64,000 nucleotides of DNA from Kordia periserrulae (GCF_003054265.1 NZ_QBKT01000004.1:310001-374000); one strand, 5' to 3'. Counted from the stretch's first letter, positions 47,452-57,676 are shown. Numbers and translations: made by a program. The notes: generated by a model not told the origin, from the letters alone.

Positions 47452-49164
47452 CTACTGAATCACTATTTTTTGAACGGTTTTCGCGGTTTTAGTGCGAATT
47501 TCTACAAAGAATAATCCGCTAGCAAGTGAAGAAACATCAAGGTTCGCTTGACGATTTTGTAGGTGTTGTGTAAATAACTTTTTTCCAACACTATCAAAAA
47601 TCGTTACCGTATACGGTTCAGAAACAGTTGAAGAAACATACAAAACATCCGATGCCGGATTTGGGTAAACGCTGAATTTTTCAGCGTTTTCTTCGTTTAT
47701 ACCTAAGGAACTACCTTCAACAGCCGTCACCACCTGATTAGCCGTAATGTTGGTATACGTATCTTGAATACCGCTTGGCCAAAAGATTTCGAGCATATCA
47801 ATGGTAGTTTGTGCTCCTACACCAAAAATTTCTGTTGCTGAATTCTGTCCCAAAAATCCTTCTCCACACAATACATATCGGTACATGACTTGTCCACCAA
47901 CAGTTGCCTTTATTTTAGCGCCAATCCCCGCTTTATTACTAGTTGTTCCTTGCAGTTTTACCTTTAGCCAATTATTGGTGCCTCCAGCATTTCTCCAAAA
48001 TGTGTGATTCTCAGGTGCCTGATTCACTACCACAAAATCTTGATAACCGTCGTTGTTGACATCACCAATAGCGTTGGAGAAACTTGTGAACGTATCATTC
48101 GTAAATCCTGCAGTTGTAGGTACGGAGTAATTGTAGCCTGTTGCACATTCGTAAAACCCTGAAGTCATCAATCCAGAAGCGGTGTTGTTGATCATGCTAC
48201 TTACATACAAATCTAAATCCATATCATTGTCCGCATCAAAGAAATTTGCGCCCCAACCGATACTGTTAAAAATAGTTCCTGTGGCGGTTGCTACGTCAGT
48301 AAACGTTCCGTCACCGTTATTTTGTAATAAATGATTTCCTTCAGGAGTATTCGTCACATAAATATCTAAAAAACCATCGTAATTGTAATCGTCAATCGTA
48401 GTTGACATGGCATTTGCCGCTACGCCAGCGCCCGAAGATGCACTGACATCTGTAAAGGTTCCATTGCCATTATTTTTGTATAAAATATTCGTATTGACAA
48501 ATCGGTCATTGGAAATATAAATATCCAAAAAACCATCGTTGTCATAATCAAAAAAGGAAGCACAAAACGATAAATGTCCCACAGTACTGATGCCCGCAAC
48601 TAGCGAAACATCGGTAAACGTACCATCGCCATTGTTTCTGTATAGTTGATTCGGAATTATTTTAGCATCATCTTTATTAGACAGAAACAAATCTAAATCG
48701 CCATCATTGTCATAATCCCCAAAACAAGCGCCATACGTGTATAGAATCGTACTTGGAATTCCTGCAATTCCAGAAACATCGGTAAAGTTGAAATTACCGT
48801 CGTTGTTGTATAATTTATTGGCTGCATCTAGTCGTGCCACAAACAAATCGTTGTCGCCATCGTTGTCATAATCAACCCACAATACTTGTTTGGAATGTCC
48901 TGGAATACTGATATTGAAGGTTTCTTCAACAAACGTTCCTGCATTGTTTTTAAAAAATCGAACAGAAAAATTTCCTTTGGAAGCAAACGTAATATCGTCC
49001 CAACCATCGTTGTCATAATCATAAAAACTAACGCCGCCAAGTTGTGTGCTAAAACTTCCTGTGATATTAATTCCCACGTCTATCGCTTTTTCCTCAAAAA
49101 AAATCTGCGCGTGTACTAAGGGGAAACAAAGAAGTGCTAAAAGTACCATCGTATAATTTTTCAT
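47452..49164 (-). CDS. T9SS-secreted FG-GAP/VCBS repeat protein with ASPIC/UnbV domain
   Basis: A 570-residue exported protein. After a signal peptide (ending VHAQ) come about eight FG-GAP/VCBS repeats with calcium-binding DYDNDGD-type loops forming a beta propeller. An ASPIC/UnbV domain follows (about residues 400-475, NKAGIGAKIKA) and a C-terminal T9SS sorting domain (FSVYPNPASDVLYV to VQKIVIQ). It is probably exported by T9SS and attached or released at the cell surface. This fits the presence of PorX. CRTAC1-like family. Confidence 0.92.
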   Translation of the reverse strand: MKNYTMVLLALLCFPLVHAQIFFEEKAIDVGINITGSFSTQLGGVSFYDYDNDGWDDITFASKGNFSVRFFKNNAGTFVEETFNISIPGHSKQVLWVDYDNDGDNDLFVARLDAANKLYNNDGNFNFTDVSGIAGIPSTILYTYGACFGDYDNDGDLDLFLSNKDDAKIIPNQLYRNNGDGTFTDVSLVAGISTVGHLSFCASFFDYDNDGFLDIYISNDRFVNTNILYKNNGNGTFTDVSASSGAGVAANAMSTTIDDYNYDGFLDIYVTNTPEGNHLLQNNGDGTFTDVATATGTIFNSIGWGANFFDADNDMDLDLYVSSMINNTASGLMTSGFYECATGYNYSVPTTAGFTNDTFTSFSNAIGDVNNDGYQDFVVVNQAPENHTFWRNAGGTNNWLKVKLQGTTSNKAGIGAKIKATVGGQVMYRYVLCGEGFLGQNSATEIFGVGAQTTIDMLEIFWPSGIQDTYTNITANQVVTAVEGSSLGINEENAEKFSVYPNPASDVLYVSSTVSEPYTVTIFDSVGKKLFTQHLQNRQANLDVSSLASGLFFVEIRTKTAKTVQKIVIQ

Positions 49165-49268
49165 CTGCCAATTTTATTATAAAGACAAATATAGCAAAAT
49201 CTTAATTTTGTGTTAAAAAATTATGCGATTGTTTGGCAGTGAATGTGTTACATATACATAAAACAAAA

Positions 49269-49300
49269 CGCAGTCGAGATTTCTAGGAATCTCGACTGCG
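49269..49300 (-). terminator. Intrinsic terminator of glyA, with the dispersed repeat
   Basis: CGCAGTCGAGATT (49269-49281) pairs with AATCTCGACTGCG (49288-49300); a U-rich tract follows on the minus strand. Its right arm is part of the 16-mer repeat shared with 8170-8185. Confidence 0.8.
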
Positions 49301-49305
49301 CTCGA
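49290..49305 (-). repeat. Dispersed 16-mer TCGAGCGCAGTCGAGA, copy 2
   Basis: Exact match in reverse orientation to 8170-8185. Here it forms the arm of the glyA terminator hairpin. Confidence 0.6.
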
Positions 49306-49344
49306 TTTGATAATTTTTACGTACGTATAAACTGTTTATGATAA

Positions 49345-50619
49345 TTACGCCTGAAACAACGGTTTTCCAGACATCATTGTATTTACTTTAAAGGCGATAT
49401 TTTCCAAACGTCCTTCATCTTCGTAATGCGTAATGGCTTCGTCAATATATTCCACAATAAGTTCCATATCATCTTCTTTTAAACCTCTGGTAGTCACCGC
49501 TGCAGTTCCAACGCGAATTCCAGAAGTTACGAATGGACTTTTATCGTCAAACGGCACCATATTTTTGTTGACCGTGATATCTGCTTTTCCTAAGGCTTTT
49601 TCAGCATCTTTTCCTGTGATATTTTTGTTGCGAAGATCAATCAACATCATGTGATTGTCCGTTCCGCCAGAAATGATATTGTATCCTTTTGCAATAAACG
49701 CAGCTGCCATGGCTTTGGCATTTTTTTGTACTTGTAAAATGTAATGCATAAACTCATCCGTTAATGCTTCACCGAAAGCAATTGCTTTTCCTGCAATGAC
49801 GTGTTCCAACGGTCCACCTTGGTTTCCTGGGAAAACAGCGCCATCTAACAACGAAGACATTTTGCGTGGTTTTCCATTTTTTAGTGTGATTCCGAAAGGA
49901 TTGTCAAAATCTTTCCCCATTAAAATCAGTCCGCCTCGTGGGCCACGAAGTGTTTTGTGTGTAGTTGTCGTTACAATATGACAATGTGGAATTGGATCGT
50001 TTAAAATTCCTTTGGCAATCAATCCTGAAGGATGTGAAATATCTGCCAATAACAAGGCTCCTACACTATCTGCTATCTCGCGAAAGCGTTTAAAGTCAAT
50101 ATCTCTTGAGTATGCAGACGCACCCGCAATGATCATTTTTGGCTGTTCTTTGGTCGCAATTTCTTGAATTTTATCATAGTTCAATACGCCCGTTGCTTCT
50201 TCTACTCCGTAAAAAACGGGTGTGTATAATTTTCCTGAAAAATTGACAGGTGAACCGTGTGTGAGGTGTCCTCCGTGTGATAAATCGAATCCTAAAATTT
50301 TATCGCCTGGCTTCAAGCAGGCTGCAAAAACGGCTGTATTTGCTTGACTTCCACTGTGCGGTTGCACATTTGCCCATTCGGCGCCAAACAAGGTTTTTGC
50401 GCGTTCAATAGCAATCGTTTCTACTTCATCAACTACCTCACAACCACCATAATACCGTTTTCCTGGATAGCCTTCTGCATATTTATTGGTAAGTACAGAA
50501 CCTACGGCTTCCATGACTTGGTCACTTACAAAATTTTCCGAAGCAATCAATTCTAATCCTTCGAGTTGTCTTTCTTTTTCAGCTTGTATTAATTCAAAAA
50601 TTTGTTCGTCGCGTTGCAT
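49345..50619 (-). CDS. glyA: Serine hydroxymethyltransferase
   Basis: A 424-residue PLP enzyme that interconverts serine and glycine with tetrahydrofolate, feeding one-carbon metabolism. Seen: [33 protein letters not shown] at the start in spirit (tyrosine and GKRYYGG motif), the PLP lysine in [13 protein letters not shown] (near 225) and the [10 protein letters not shown] segment. Length and order are typical. A TATTTTTG element on the minus strand at 50646-50653 may be its -7 box. It has its own terminator at 49269. Confidence 0.96.
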   Translation of the reverse strand: MQRDEQIFELIQAEKERQLEGLELIASENFVSDQVMEAVGSVLTNKYAEGYPGKRYYGGCEVVDEVETIAIERAKTLFGAEWANVQPHSGSQANTAVFAACLKPGDKILGFDLSHGGHLTHGSPVNFSGKLYTPVFYGVEEATGVLNYDKIQEIATKEQPKMIIAGASAYSRDIDFKRFREIADSVGALLLADISHPSGLIAKGILNDPIPHCHIVTTTTHKTLRGPRGGLILMGKDFDNPFGITLKNGKPRKMSSLLDGAVFPGNQGGPLEHVIAGKAIAFGEALTDEFMHYILQVQKNAKAMAAAFIAKGYNIISGGTDNHMMLIDLRNKNITGKDAEKALGKADITVNKNMVPFDDKSPFVTSGIRVGTAAVTTRGLKEDDMELIVEYIDEAITHYEDEGRLENIAFKVNTMMSGKPLFQA

Positions 50620-50741
50620 TTTTTTGACTCTATGTTAATAAAATCCAAAAATATGATTTAGATTCGATAACTCATATATAAAACTCATATATTTGAAGAG
50701 AAATAACATTTTTTTTCAAATATTAAATATTCAGAACAACT

Positions 50742-52031
50742 ATGCCAAATACAACCAATAATCCCAACCGAAAAACATGGCTAGAAGTTGCTCCCGATAG
50801 TGACTTTCCTATACAAAATATACCTTTTGGAGTTTTCCTTACTAGAGATGATGTCATTACTATTGGAACACGAATTGGTGATTATGCCATCGATTTAGGA
50901 GCGTTGCATCAACTAGGATATTTTGATGGAATTCCACTAACCGATGATATATTTTTACAAGATAGTTTAAACGATTTTATTTCTGACGGAAAGAAAACTT
51001 GGCGTTTGGTTCGCAATCGTATTGGAGATATTTTTGACGTAAGTAATGCTACTTTGCGCGATCATGCGGAACATAGAAATCGCGTTATTTTTACCTTGAA
51101 CGAGATTGAAATGCAATTGCCTGTTCAGATTGGCGATTACACGGATTTTTATTCAAGTATTGAACACGCAACGAATGTTGGAAAGATGTTTCGCGGTGAG
51201 GAAAATGCCTTGATGCCAAACTGGTTGCATATTCCTGTGGGATATCACGGTAGAAGTTCGTCTATCATTCCGTCAGGCATTCCAATTCACCGTCCGCAAG
51301 GACAAACTCTACCAGCTGGTGCAGACACACCTGTGTTTGGTCCTTCAAAACGTGTTGATTTTGAGTTGGAAATGGCGTTTATTACAACTGATGCAAATCA
51401 TTTAGGAGAACCGATTCCTATTGAAGAAGCGGAAGATTATATTTTTGGCTTGGTCTTGTTTAATGATTGGAGTGCGCGCGATATTCAAAAGTGGGAATAT
51501 GTGCCGTTAGGTCCTTTTTTAGGTAAGAGTTTTGCCTCTTCTATTTCTCCTTGGATTGTGACATTGGATGCTTTACAACCTTTTAGAGTAGAATCGCCTG
51601 AACCATTAAAACCACAAATGGAATATTTACAATATACTGGCAAGAAAAGTTATGATATTCACCTAGAAGTAGGAATTACACCTGAAAACGGAGAAGAAAC
51701 GATTGTGTCGCGTTCAAATTTTAAATATATGTACTGGAATATGGCACAGCAATTAGCGCATCACACCGTGAATGGCTGCCCTGTAAATTCAGGAGATATG
51801 ATGGGAAGTGGAACTTTATCTGGGAAAACACCTGATTCGTACGGTTCGATGTTAGAATTGTCTTGGGGCGGAAAAAATCCTGTCAAATTAAAAGACGGTT
51901 CCGAACGTACCTTTATTGAAGATGGTGATACGGTAACCATGCGTGGACACTGTAAAAATGAGCATGTGCGTATCGGTTTTGGAGAAGTAAGTTCAAAATT
52001 ATTGCCAGTGTTTCAACCCAAAAAAAAGTAA
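50742..52031 (+). CDS. fahA: Fumarylacetoacetase
   Basis: A 429-residue hydrolase for the last step of tyrosine and homogentisate degradation, splitting fumarylacetoacetate into fumarate and acetoacetate. The N-terminal SH3-like domain has FGVFLTRDDVITIGTRIGD-type sequence; the catalytic half shows DFYSSIEHATNVGKMFRG, the metal-binding glutamates in DFELEMAFI and the VLFNDWSARDIQKWEY segment. Normal length. No other genes of the pathway lie beside it. It is divergent from glyA and ends at a clear terminator. Confidence 0.95.
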   Translation: MPNTTNNPNRKTWLEVAPDSDFPIQNIPFGVFLTRDDVITIGTRIGDYAIDLGALHQLGYFDGIPLTDDIFLQDSLNDFISDGKKTWRLVRNRIGDIFDVSNATLRDHAEHRNRVIFTLNEIEMQLPVQIGDYTDFYSSIEHATNVGKMFRGEENALMPNWLHIPVGYHGRSSSIIPSGIPIHRPQGQTLPAGADTPVFGPSKRVDFELEMAFITTDANHLGEPIPIEEAEDYIFGLVLFNDWSARDIQKWEYVPLGPFLGKSFASSISPWIVTLDALQPFRVESPEPLKPQMEYLQYTGKKSYDIHLEVGITPENGEETIVSRSNFKYMYWNMAQQLAHHTVNGCPVNSGDMMGSGTLSGKTPDSYGSMLELSWGGKNPVKLKDGSERTFIEDGDTVTMRGHCKNEHVRIGFGEVSSKLLPVFQPKKK

Positions 52032-52058
52032 CCTAATTATAGATTAATTATAAAATCA

Positions 52059-52094
52059 AAACTCCCAATAAATATACTATTGGGAGTTTTTTTG
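52059..52094 (+). terminator. Intrinsic terminator of fumarylacetoacetase gene
   Basis: AAACTCCCAATA (52059-52070) pairs with TATTGGGAGTTT (52078-52089), followed by T. The PL7 lyase gene ends 20 bases further on the other strand and may also use the hairpin. Confidence 0.85.
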
Positions 52095-52114
52095 CGCTAA
52101 TTCGGCAAAATGAA

Positions 52115-53419
52115 TTAATGCGTAATACTCAAGTCTTTAATTCGAACAACTCCATGAGAACCTGTATAACTTGCACCTTGAACCGATTGCAAATAGTTTC
52201 CAACTTTAAAATAGTTTCCTGAAGTATTGGTACCGATTGCTTGTGAAAAGATTTCATTTGATCCATCAAACACCTTTACAACTCCGTTGTTGTAAGAGAT
52301 TTTAAAAGTGTAACTTGTATTGAGTTGATAGCCATTATCAATTATCAAACTACTTCCTTGTACATCTTCGGTAATATATCCGCTAATTTTCATGCGTACA
52401 CCTCCAGAAGTTTGATTTTCATCTCCTATAAATTGTACTCTAATGACATCATCAACGGTACTTGAAGGTCCGTGAATTTGGGCAAAACACAAAACGCCAC
52501 CATTATTGTCGGCATCTTGAGGCAATCTGTCTACTCTCACGGTAAAGGTCATGGTGTTATTTCCTGAACCGCCATTCCAGCTTGCTAAGTTTCCATTGCT
52601 CATTTCTCGTAATTCAACTCTAGGATTTCCAGAATTTTCAGAACCTCCCAAACCTCTGTAGCATTTAAAAAATGTCCATTCACCATCCGTGTAGAAATAA
52701 TTTGGATCATTATACGTACCAAATGTTTCTCCTGTAGCAGCTAAAACATTATCTCTATACGTTGCATTAGGTCCTGGGCTTCCTGTGAACCCGTTCAGTT
52801 TCCAATCATTAGAAGTTAGTCCTAAATTATCTCCTGGAGAATCTCCGTTTCCATTAGTTCCTCCACTTCCGTAGATTTCGGTCTCCGTAATACTATTCCA
52901 AGAACTTGAAGAATTTCCAAAACACGAAATTCGCACATAACGCACATCGACAGCATTGAACGTATAGGTTTCTAAACCAGTTGTGTTTCCACTACTTCCT
53001 GAAGATTTTTTATCTACAACCGTTTGTAAATTGTAAATAGAAGTTCCTACTCTGATTTTAAAATACGCTTTTCGCTGATCTCCTTTGTAAAAGGCTAATT
53101 TTACTGACGAAACCGATTTTACCGAACCTAAATCGTAGGTAATATACTTTCCGTCATAGCCGTTGGACGACCAGCGTGTTCCTAAATTCCCATCTAGTGT
53201 ATTCTGCGGAACGTTTCCGTCATCGCCATTGGCAGAAACGCTAATTGGGATAATTTCACCGTTTTTTGCAGTTAATGGAACTTTTCCATTATCAACAATG
53301 GCAGCTTCTTCTTCTACTTGTATTAATTCGTCTGTTTGACATGAAAAGCATAGCATAAAAGCGATGAGCATGGTGATTTTCACTAATTTTTGATGTTGTT
53401 GTACTAAAAAATACTTCAT
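52115..53419 (-). CDS. PL7 alginate lyase lipoprotein with F5/8-type domain
   Basis: A 434-residue lipoprotein (cysteine in FSCQTD near residue 28). Residues about 55-185 form a discoidin/F5/8 type C (CBM32-like) carbohydrate-binding domain. Residues about 205-434 are a PL7 lyase: PRVELREM, QIHG and YFKVGNYLQ are the three classic active-site motifs. It likely cleaves alginate at the cell surface. The gene is alone; no other alginate genes or susCD pair are in the window. A strong palindrome lies just upstream. Confidence 0.9.
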   Translation of the reverse strand: MKYFLVQQHQKLVKITMLIAFMLCFSCQTDELIQVEEEAAIVDNGKVPLTAKNGEIIPISVSANGDDGNVPQNTLDGNLGTRWSSNGYDGKYITYDLGSVKSVSSVKLAFYKGDQRKAYFKIRVGTSIYNLQTVVDKKSSGSSGNTTGLETYTFNAVDVRYVRISCFGNSSSSWNSITETEIYGSGGTNGNGDSPGDNLGLTSNDWKLNGFTGSPGPNATYRDNVLAATGETFGTYNDPNYFYTDGEWTFFKCYRGLGGSENSGNPRVELREMSNGNLASWNGGSGNNTMTFTVRVDRLPQDADNNGGVLCFAQIHGPSSTVDDVIRVQFIGDENQTSGGVRMKISGYITEDVQGSSLIIDNGYQLNTSYTFKISYNNGVVKVFDGSNEIFSQAIGTNTSGNYFKVGNYLQSVQGASYTGSHGVVRIKDLSITH

Positions 53420-53445
53420 GATTTTGGTTTATGGTTAATTATTTA

Positions 53446-53484
53446 TTGGTAAACCAAATTGGTAAACCAATTTGGTTTACCAAT
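53446..53484. promoter_or_regulatory. Palindromic operator cluster before the PL7 lyase
   Basis: A perfect palindrome with 13-base arms around one central base (53458-53484, arm ATTGGTAAACCAA) sits next to a further copy of TTGGTAAACCAA at 53446-53457. It is 27-65 bases upstream of the lyase ATG. The TGGTnnACCA-like core resembles GntR-type sites; marine flavobacterial alginate genes are known to be controlled by a GntR-family repressor, so this fits. Confidence 0.65.
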
Positions 53485-53511
53485 TATACAACAATAATAT
53501 AAAGATGCGTT

Positions 53512-53838
53512 CTAGTAAAACCGTAAAAATAAGAGGGTTTTTCTTCTAATAGAAAATTGATAGTCAACATTGCCGTTGAGTTGTTCTATAAGTCGTTTGT
53601 CACCACAACATGCATAATGTTTTAAAAACATTAGCGCAATCCTACCTTTGGGACTGAAAAGCATATTTCTGCCCAGTCTATGTTCCTTAATAGTAAAAGT
53701 GGCTACCAAATCGTCCCAAGAAATAGTTGTATAAATCTTGCCTAAATCACTTTGTAAAAAACGCTCATAAAACAGCGTGTAATTTTCAGATATTGAAAAA
53801 AGAGATAAACGGTGTTTGTAAATCGGAAATTCTTTGTA
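53512..53838 (-). pseudogene. Transposase N-terminal remnant
   Basis: A decayed piece of a transposase of the DUF772 kind: a frame open from 53838 to 53512 contains DLVATFTIKEHRLGRN, PKGRIALMFLKHYACC and DKRLIEQLNGNVDYQF, which resemble N-termini of flavobacterial transposases of this kind. There is no start codon in frame upstream (a TAA precedes 53838), and the sequence departs from the family after QF, ending at 53512. No terminal repeats or target duplication were seen, and the rest of the element is missing. Confidence 0.65.
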
Positions 53839-53852
53839 TTATCATAGTCATA

Positions 53853-53902
53853 GAAAAAAGAAAACCCCATTTTTGAACCATATCGGTCATTTTCGGGGTT
53901 TT
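53853..53902 (-). terminator. Intrinsic terminator after the T9SS cargo gene
   Basis: On the minus strand AAAACCCC (complement of 53895-53902) pairs with GGGGTTTT and runs into a U-rich stretch (53853-53859). It lies about 90 bases downstream of the gene at 53993. Confidence 0.6.
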
Positions 53903-53992
53903 ATGGTTCTTTAAGTTACAAAGAAATCCTAGTATTTATAAGACTTTGTGTATTTTCTGAATGTGCCAAACGAAACTAGAAATATTTATTGC

Positions 53993-55813
53993 TTACTTTT
54001 TTATAATTATTTTTTTAGAAACCTTCCTATAATCTGATGCTAAGATGTGAATAATATATACACCATCAGTTAACGTATTGGTATCCAATTCGTATAGATT
54101 TTTCGCATCTGAAAATTGTTGAAGCTTTATTTTTTTCCCTAAAATATCATATAAAGCAATTTCTTTAAGGTTGTACCTTTCTGGATTGTGAATGTAAATT
54201 TTATGATTTAGATTGTCTTGTGTGATTTGTACATCAGTAAGTATCAAATCATCTGTACTTAGCAAAGTTGCTTGATTGAACACAATTTGAAATCTATCGT
54301 GATATTCGCCTTGCGGAAGCGTTATTTCAAAAGGTAATACTTTCAAGTCTGTATAAGTATTCGCTTCATTATCAAGCAAATATATTGATTGATTTGCATC
54401 AAAATTTTGAATATCAAAAATGCGAATTCGCAATACACTATCGTCATCGAGTTGAATGTGAAGCGGAATTGTCATATTACTTGCAAAAGGCAATGCCTGA
54501 GCAACATAAGGTTCATTTTCTATTAACCAATATGCATCTTTCGCAATTGTTGAAGGACTTTTGGATTCTAGTCCATAGTCAAATCCTGTAGTTGCTTCTG
54601 TGCCATGAAATGTTTGCACCAACTGTCGCGTATACACATCATTAAAATCTACATTTAAGCGAAAGCGCTTGTATGCTTCTGGAACTACACCATAAGGATT
54701 CAGTACTGAATTAGTTGTGGTAGCATTATCTTCTGTAGCACTATCATTTTCAATAAAACCAACATCATCTTGGTTTGACATTCTAAAAAATTCACTGTCA
54801 GCTCCTGTTTGCTTGTAATACTCTCGATGTGAATTTTTTGTTTGAACGATTCCTGTTGTCGAACTACTTCCTTCTACCATAAATCCTTGCCCGATAGGAA
54901 TATAACGTCGAGCTCTTTTACCACTGGTACTATTAGAACCAACAGTGTTCAGAGAGCCATCAGAATTATACGTATCAAAAGTCGCAGGAATGAATGTTTC
55001 TAAGGTTCCTGCTGCGTTTATAGTATAGGTTGCATACCCGCCAACATAATCAGCAACAAAGTGAGATAATACACTTAAATCTTGCTCCCAATAGTATAAG
55101 GTTCCTGTAATAGCGGCGGCATTGTCTGTATCGTGAATATAATCTAACGCATCCATTGCAGAAGGATACGGATTACCTACCAACGTCCATTCTTCAGCAG
55201 TCACGCTATTTGAAATAGTTCCATTATTGGGTTTTCCTCTAAAGTCATACAATTGATTATTGCCAGAACCACTAGTTCCTTTCATTGTAAAACCGAGTCC
55301 AGGAGCAATAGTACCTGTATTTCCTCTATAAAACCATTCGCTGTATTCAGTGGCATTTTCAAAAGTATATATCCAATAACTTGCAATGGTTAATGGACTC
55401 GAAGAGCCATTATAAGAGGTGAAAAGTGCATCTGAACTTGTCGTTAAACCAGTAGCATCGTCAATGAGGTTTATTCTAAAATTTTCATTTCCTAAAGCTG
55501 CTGAGTTATTCCCTACTGGAGAGCACCAATAATTATACGCATATTCATGTGTCGTTCCACTTTGGTAGACACTTAGTTGACCTGTTCCAGCATTTCCTGT
55601 AGTACCATCTCCTTGAATCAATTGACTATTGTCCCTGAGATATATTTTAGCATCTGTGCTTTGTAAGTTTACATCGTCTCCCACAAACAATACGCGATCG
55701 TTTACAAATATATACGCATCGTCTTGTACTAGCAATTGTGCATAAATTTCATTACTAAATAAAAGAAGTAATAGACCAATAAAAAATTTTATTTTTATGG
55801 TGTTTATCATCAT
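53993..55813 (-). CDS. Large secreted protein with T9SS sorting domain
   Basis: A 606-residue exported protein. A signal peptide ends at about residue 26 (NEIYAQ). Much of the body is repetitive beta-rich sequence (GNPYPSAMDALDYI, DSEFFRMSNQDDVG) that I know from flavobacterial secreted proteins without a clear enzyme domain. The C-terminal ~70 residues form a type A T9SS sorting domain (IYIHNPERYNLKEIALYDILGK to KVSKKIIIKK). The following gene on the same strand upstream is the C1q-like protein, so they may be co-expressed. Confidence 0.82.
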   Translation of the reverse strand: MMINTIKIKFFIGLLLLLFSNEIYAQLLVQDDAYIFVNDRVLFVGDDVNLQSTDAKIYLRDNSQLIQGDGTTGNAGTGQLSVYQSGTTHEYAYNYWCSPVGNNSAALGNENFRINLIDDATGLTTSSDALFTSYNGSSSPLTIASYWIYTFENATEYSEWFYRGNTGTIAPGLGFTMKGTSGSGNNQLYDFRGKPNNGTISNSVTAEEWTLVGNPYPSAMDALDYIHDTDNAAAITGTLYYWEQDLSVLSHFVADYVGGYATYTINAAGTLETFIPATFDTYNSDGSLNTVGSNSTSGKRARRYIPIGQGFMVEGSSSTTGIVQTKNSHREYYKQTGADSEFFRMSNQDDVGFIENDSATEDNATTTNSVLNPYGVVPEAYKRFRLNVDFNDVYTRQLVQTFHGTEATTGFDYGLESKSPSTIAKDAYWLIENEPYVAQALPFASNMTIPLHIQLDDDSVLRIRIFDIQNFDANQSIYLLDNEANTYTDLKVLPFEITLPQGEYHDRFQIVFNQATLLSTDDLILTDVQITQDNLNHKIYIHNPERYNLKEIALYDILGKKIKLQQFSDAKNLYELDTNTLTDGVYIIHILASDYRKVSKKIIIKK

Positions 55814-55879
55814 AGGGTTTCACTTTGTATAAAAAAGTATGTTATTATTGTTTTATTAAAATTATATACTGTTTGTCGT

Positions 55880-56617
55880 TTATCTAACACGTTCAACTAG
55901 TATGCTAGAAGTTCCTAAGCTGTCAAATGTTATGGTAGCACTACTTCCATCTCTGTACGATCGAAGTTTTAATATTTGCCCTGCATTTATTTGAATTATT
56001 TGAGAAAAATGTATTGAAAATTTATCATTACCTCCCGAATCTTCTGGACCTACTCCATGTATTCTATCTCCAACATCAGTAGTATCGAGTCTTAAACTTG
56101 TATAAATATAGCGCTCGATATCACTTGTAACCAATGATAAATTACATGTAACTCGATACAATCCTGTTTCAAGGATTTCCAGTTGAGTATTGTTTATTTT
56201 ATTGTATAACGCAGTATCCTCGTTCCATTGCAAACTATTGAAAATATCAATATCAACACCGCCTGATGTATTGAAGTTTGTAGAAGTACTGTTGTTAGAA
56301 AATTTTGTTGTTTTACTAATTTTAGTATCATTGATAGGACGCCATACAGAGCCATCCCAATAATAAAATCCAGGGACAACATTGTTAGGAAATGTACCAG
56401 ATGTTTGGGTATTATATATCAGTGTACTTGTTGGAGGAGCTGTAGTGAATGGTGACAAATTATTTTTTGCAGTTAGAGAAACTCGAGGAATTAAAATACC
56501 CTCATCAGAGCTTTCTATTTTTAATGCAACACCATCTTCTACAGTAGTTGTATTGATTCCTATTTGGGAATAAGTCACTGAAAAACAAAGAAATAATAAG
56601 GGGAAAATATATTTCAT
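55880..56617 (-). CDS. Secreted protein with C-terminal C1q/TNF-like jelly-roll
   Basis: A 245-residue exported protein. ATG at 56617 gives a standard signal peptide ending VTYSQ; an in-frame start at 56641 adds eight residues. The N-terminal part (IGINTTTVEDGVALKIESSDEG) is the GINT-type segment found in flavobacterial surface proteins. The C-terminal ~130 residues look like a C1q/TNF-like jelly roll (ETGLYRVTCNLSL, LRLDTTDVG). Adhesion or oligomer formation is likely but not shown. It lies 66 bases upstream of the T9SS cargo gene on the same strand. Confidence 0.72.
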   Translation of the reverse strand: MKYIFPLLFLCFSVTYSQIGINTTTVEDGVALKIESSDEGILIPRVSLTAKNNLSPFTTAPPTSTLIYNTQTSGTFPNNVVPGFYYWDGSVWRPINDTKISKTTKFSNNSTSTNFNTSGGVDIDIFNSLQWNEDTALYNKINNTQLEILETGLYRVTCNLSLVTSDIERYIYTSLRLDTTDVGDRIHGVGPEDSGGNDKFSIHFSQIIQINAGQILKLRSYRDGSSATITFDSLGTSSILVERVR

Positions 56618-56818
56618 ATATGTTGTTGATTTATCTATCAAAAGTATTTAATATAAAGAAAATAGTTAATAATTGAAATAATTAATATGCTATTTTTAGA
56701 TGATTTGAATGTTTTTTAGGATGAAACAACAGTTTTAAGTATTTTACGTGCGTAACGCTTAGATTTTTCTTTAAGTCTTATAAATCAAATTCTTAAACAA
56801 AAGACTATTTCCTTCACC

Positions 56819-57568
56819 TTACACCAAATAAATTGTAGCAATTGAAAGTAAAATTACGCCATAAATCAACGTAAACGTTTTTCCTGAGGTTTTGCTGCCC
56901 ATTTTGGCTCCGAAGAAGTTTGCGATAAAGTAGGTTCCGAATAAAATTCCGACCAATTGCCAATCAACAGGACTTTCTAGATTGTATTTTAAAAACGCAC
57001 CATAACTAACTGGCGGAATTAGAATTGCCAAACTCAGTGAACGGGCAAATTCTTTTTTTAGTTTAAAAACACCGATTAGAATTGGCACCATGAGTACGCC
57101 TGCTCCTATTCCAAATAATCCGCCTAAAATTCCCGTCACAGCTGCTAAAATAGCAATCCAATAGACAGAAATTTGATCTTTGTGTGGTTCTTTCGCGTTC
57201 TTTTGAACAAACGATTTGAATTGCAATAACGCAATAATGATTAATAATACAGCGAAGTAATATTTTAAACTAGTTTCTCCAATGTAAAAAGCGAATACAG
57301 CTCCAAAATACGAGCATACACAATAGGAAATGACACCGACGACAATATGCAACCATTGCTGTTTTACATACGGATAAAGCGACATAACACCGAGTAAACT
57401 CATTGGACCAAGCATCATGGTCAATACATTTCCTTGCGCCGCCAATTGCGACATTCCACAGTATAAAACCAGAAACGACACTAAAAACGGACCGCCACCA
57501 ATGCCTGCAAATCCACCAATATAACCAACAGCGAGTCCGAGAAGTATGTAAATGTAGATGTCACACAT
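56819..57568 (-). CDS. TauE/SafE family membrane transporter
   Basis: A 249-residue transporter with about eight hydrophobic segments. The family signature is duplicated: GGFAGIGGGPFLVS near residue 18 and GGLFGIGAGVLMVP near 155. TauE/SafE proteins are thought to export sulphite or organosulphonates. ATG at 57568 removes six residues of the longer frame (57586), but either is possible. No sulphur gene is near. Confidence 0.88.
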   Translation of the reverse strand: MCDIYIYILLGLAVGYIGGFAGIGGGPFLVSFLVLYCGMSQLAAQGNVLTMMLGPMSLLGVMSLYPYVKQQWLHIVVGVISYCVCSYFGAVFAFYIGETSLKYYFAVLLIIIALLQFKSFVQKNAKEPHKDQISVYWIAILAAVTGILGGLFGIGAGVLMVPILIGVFKLKKEFARSLSLAILIPPVSYGAFLKYNLESPVDWQLVGILFGTYFIANFFGAKMGSKTSGKTFTLIYGVILLSIATIYLV

Positions 57569-57676
57569 GTGAAAAATTTTCCGCAATGTACTAAAAGTTT
57601 AGTTTTTGGCTGTAGAAGACAGAAAATCATTCAAAAATTGTGAATTCTCTAGTTTCAGCATACATTTCATAAAAAA

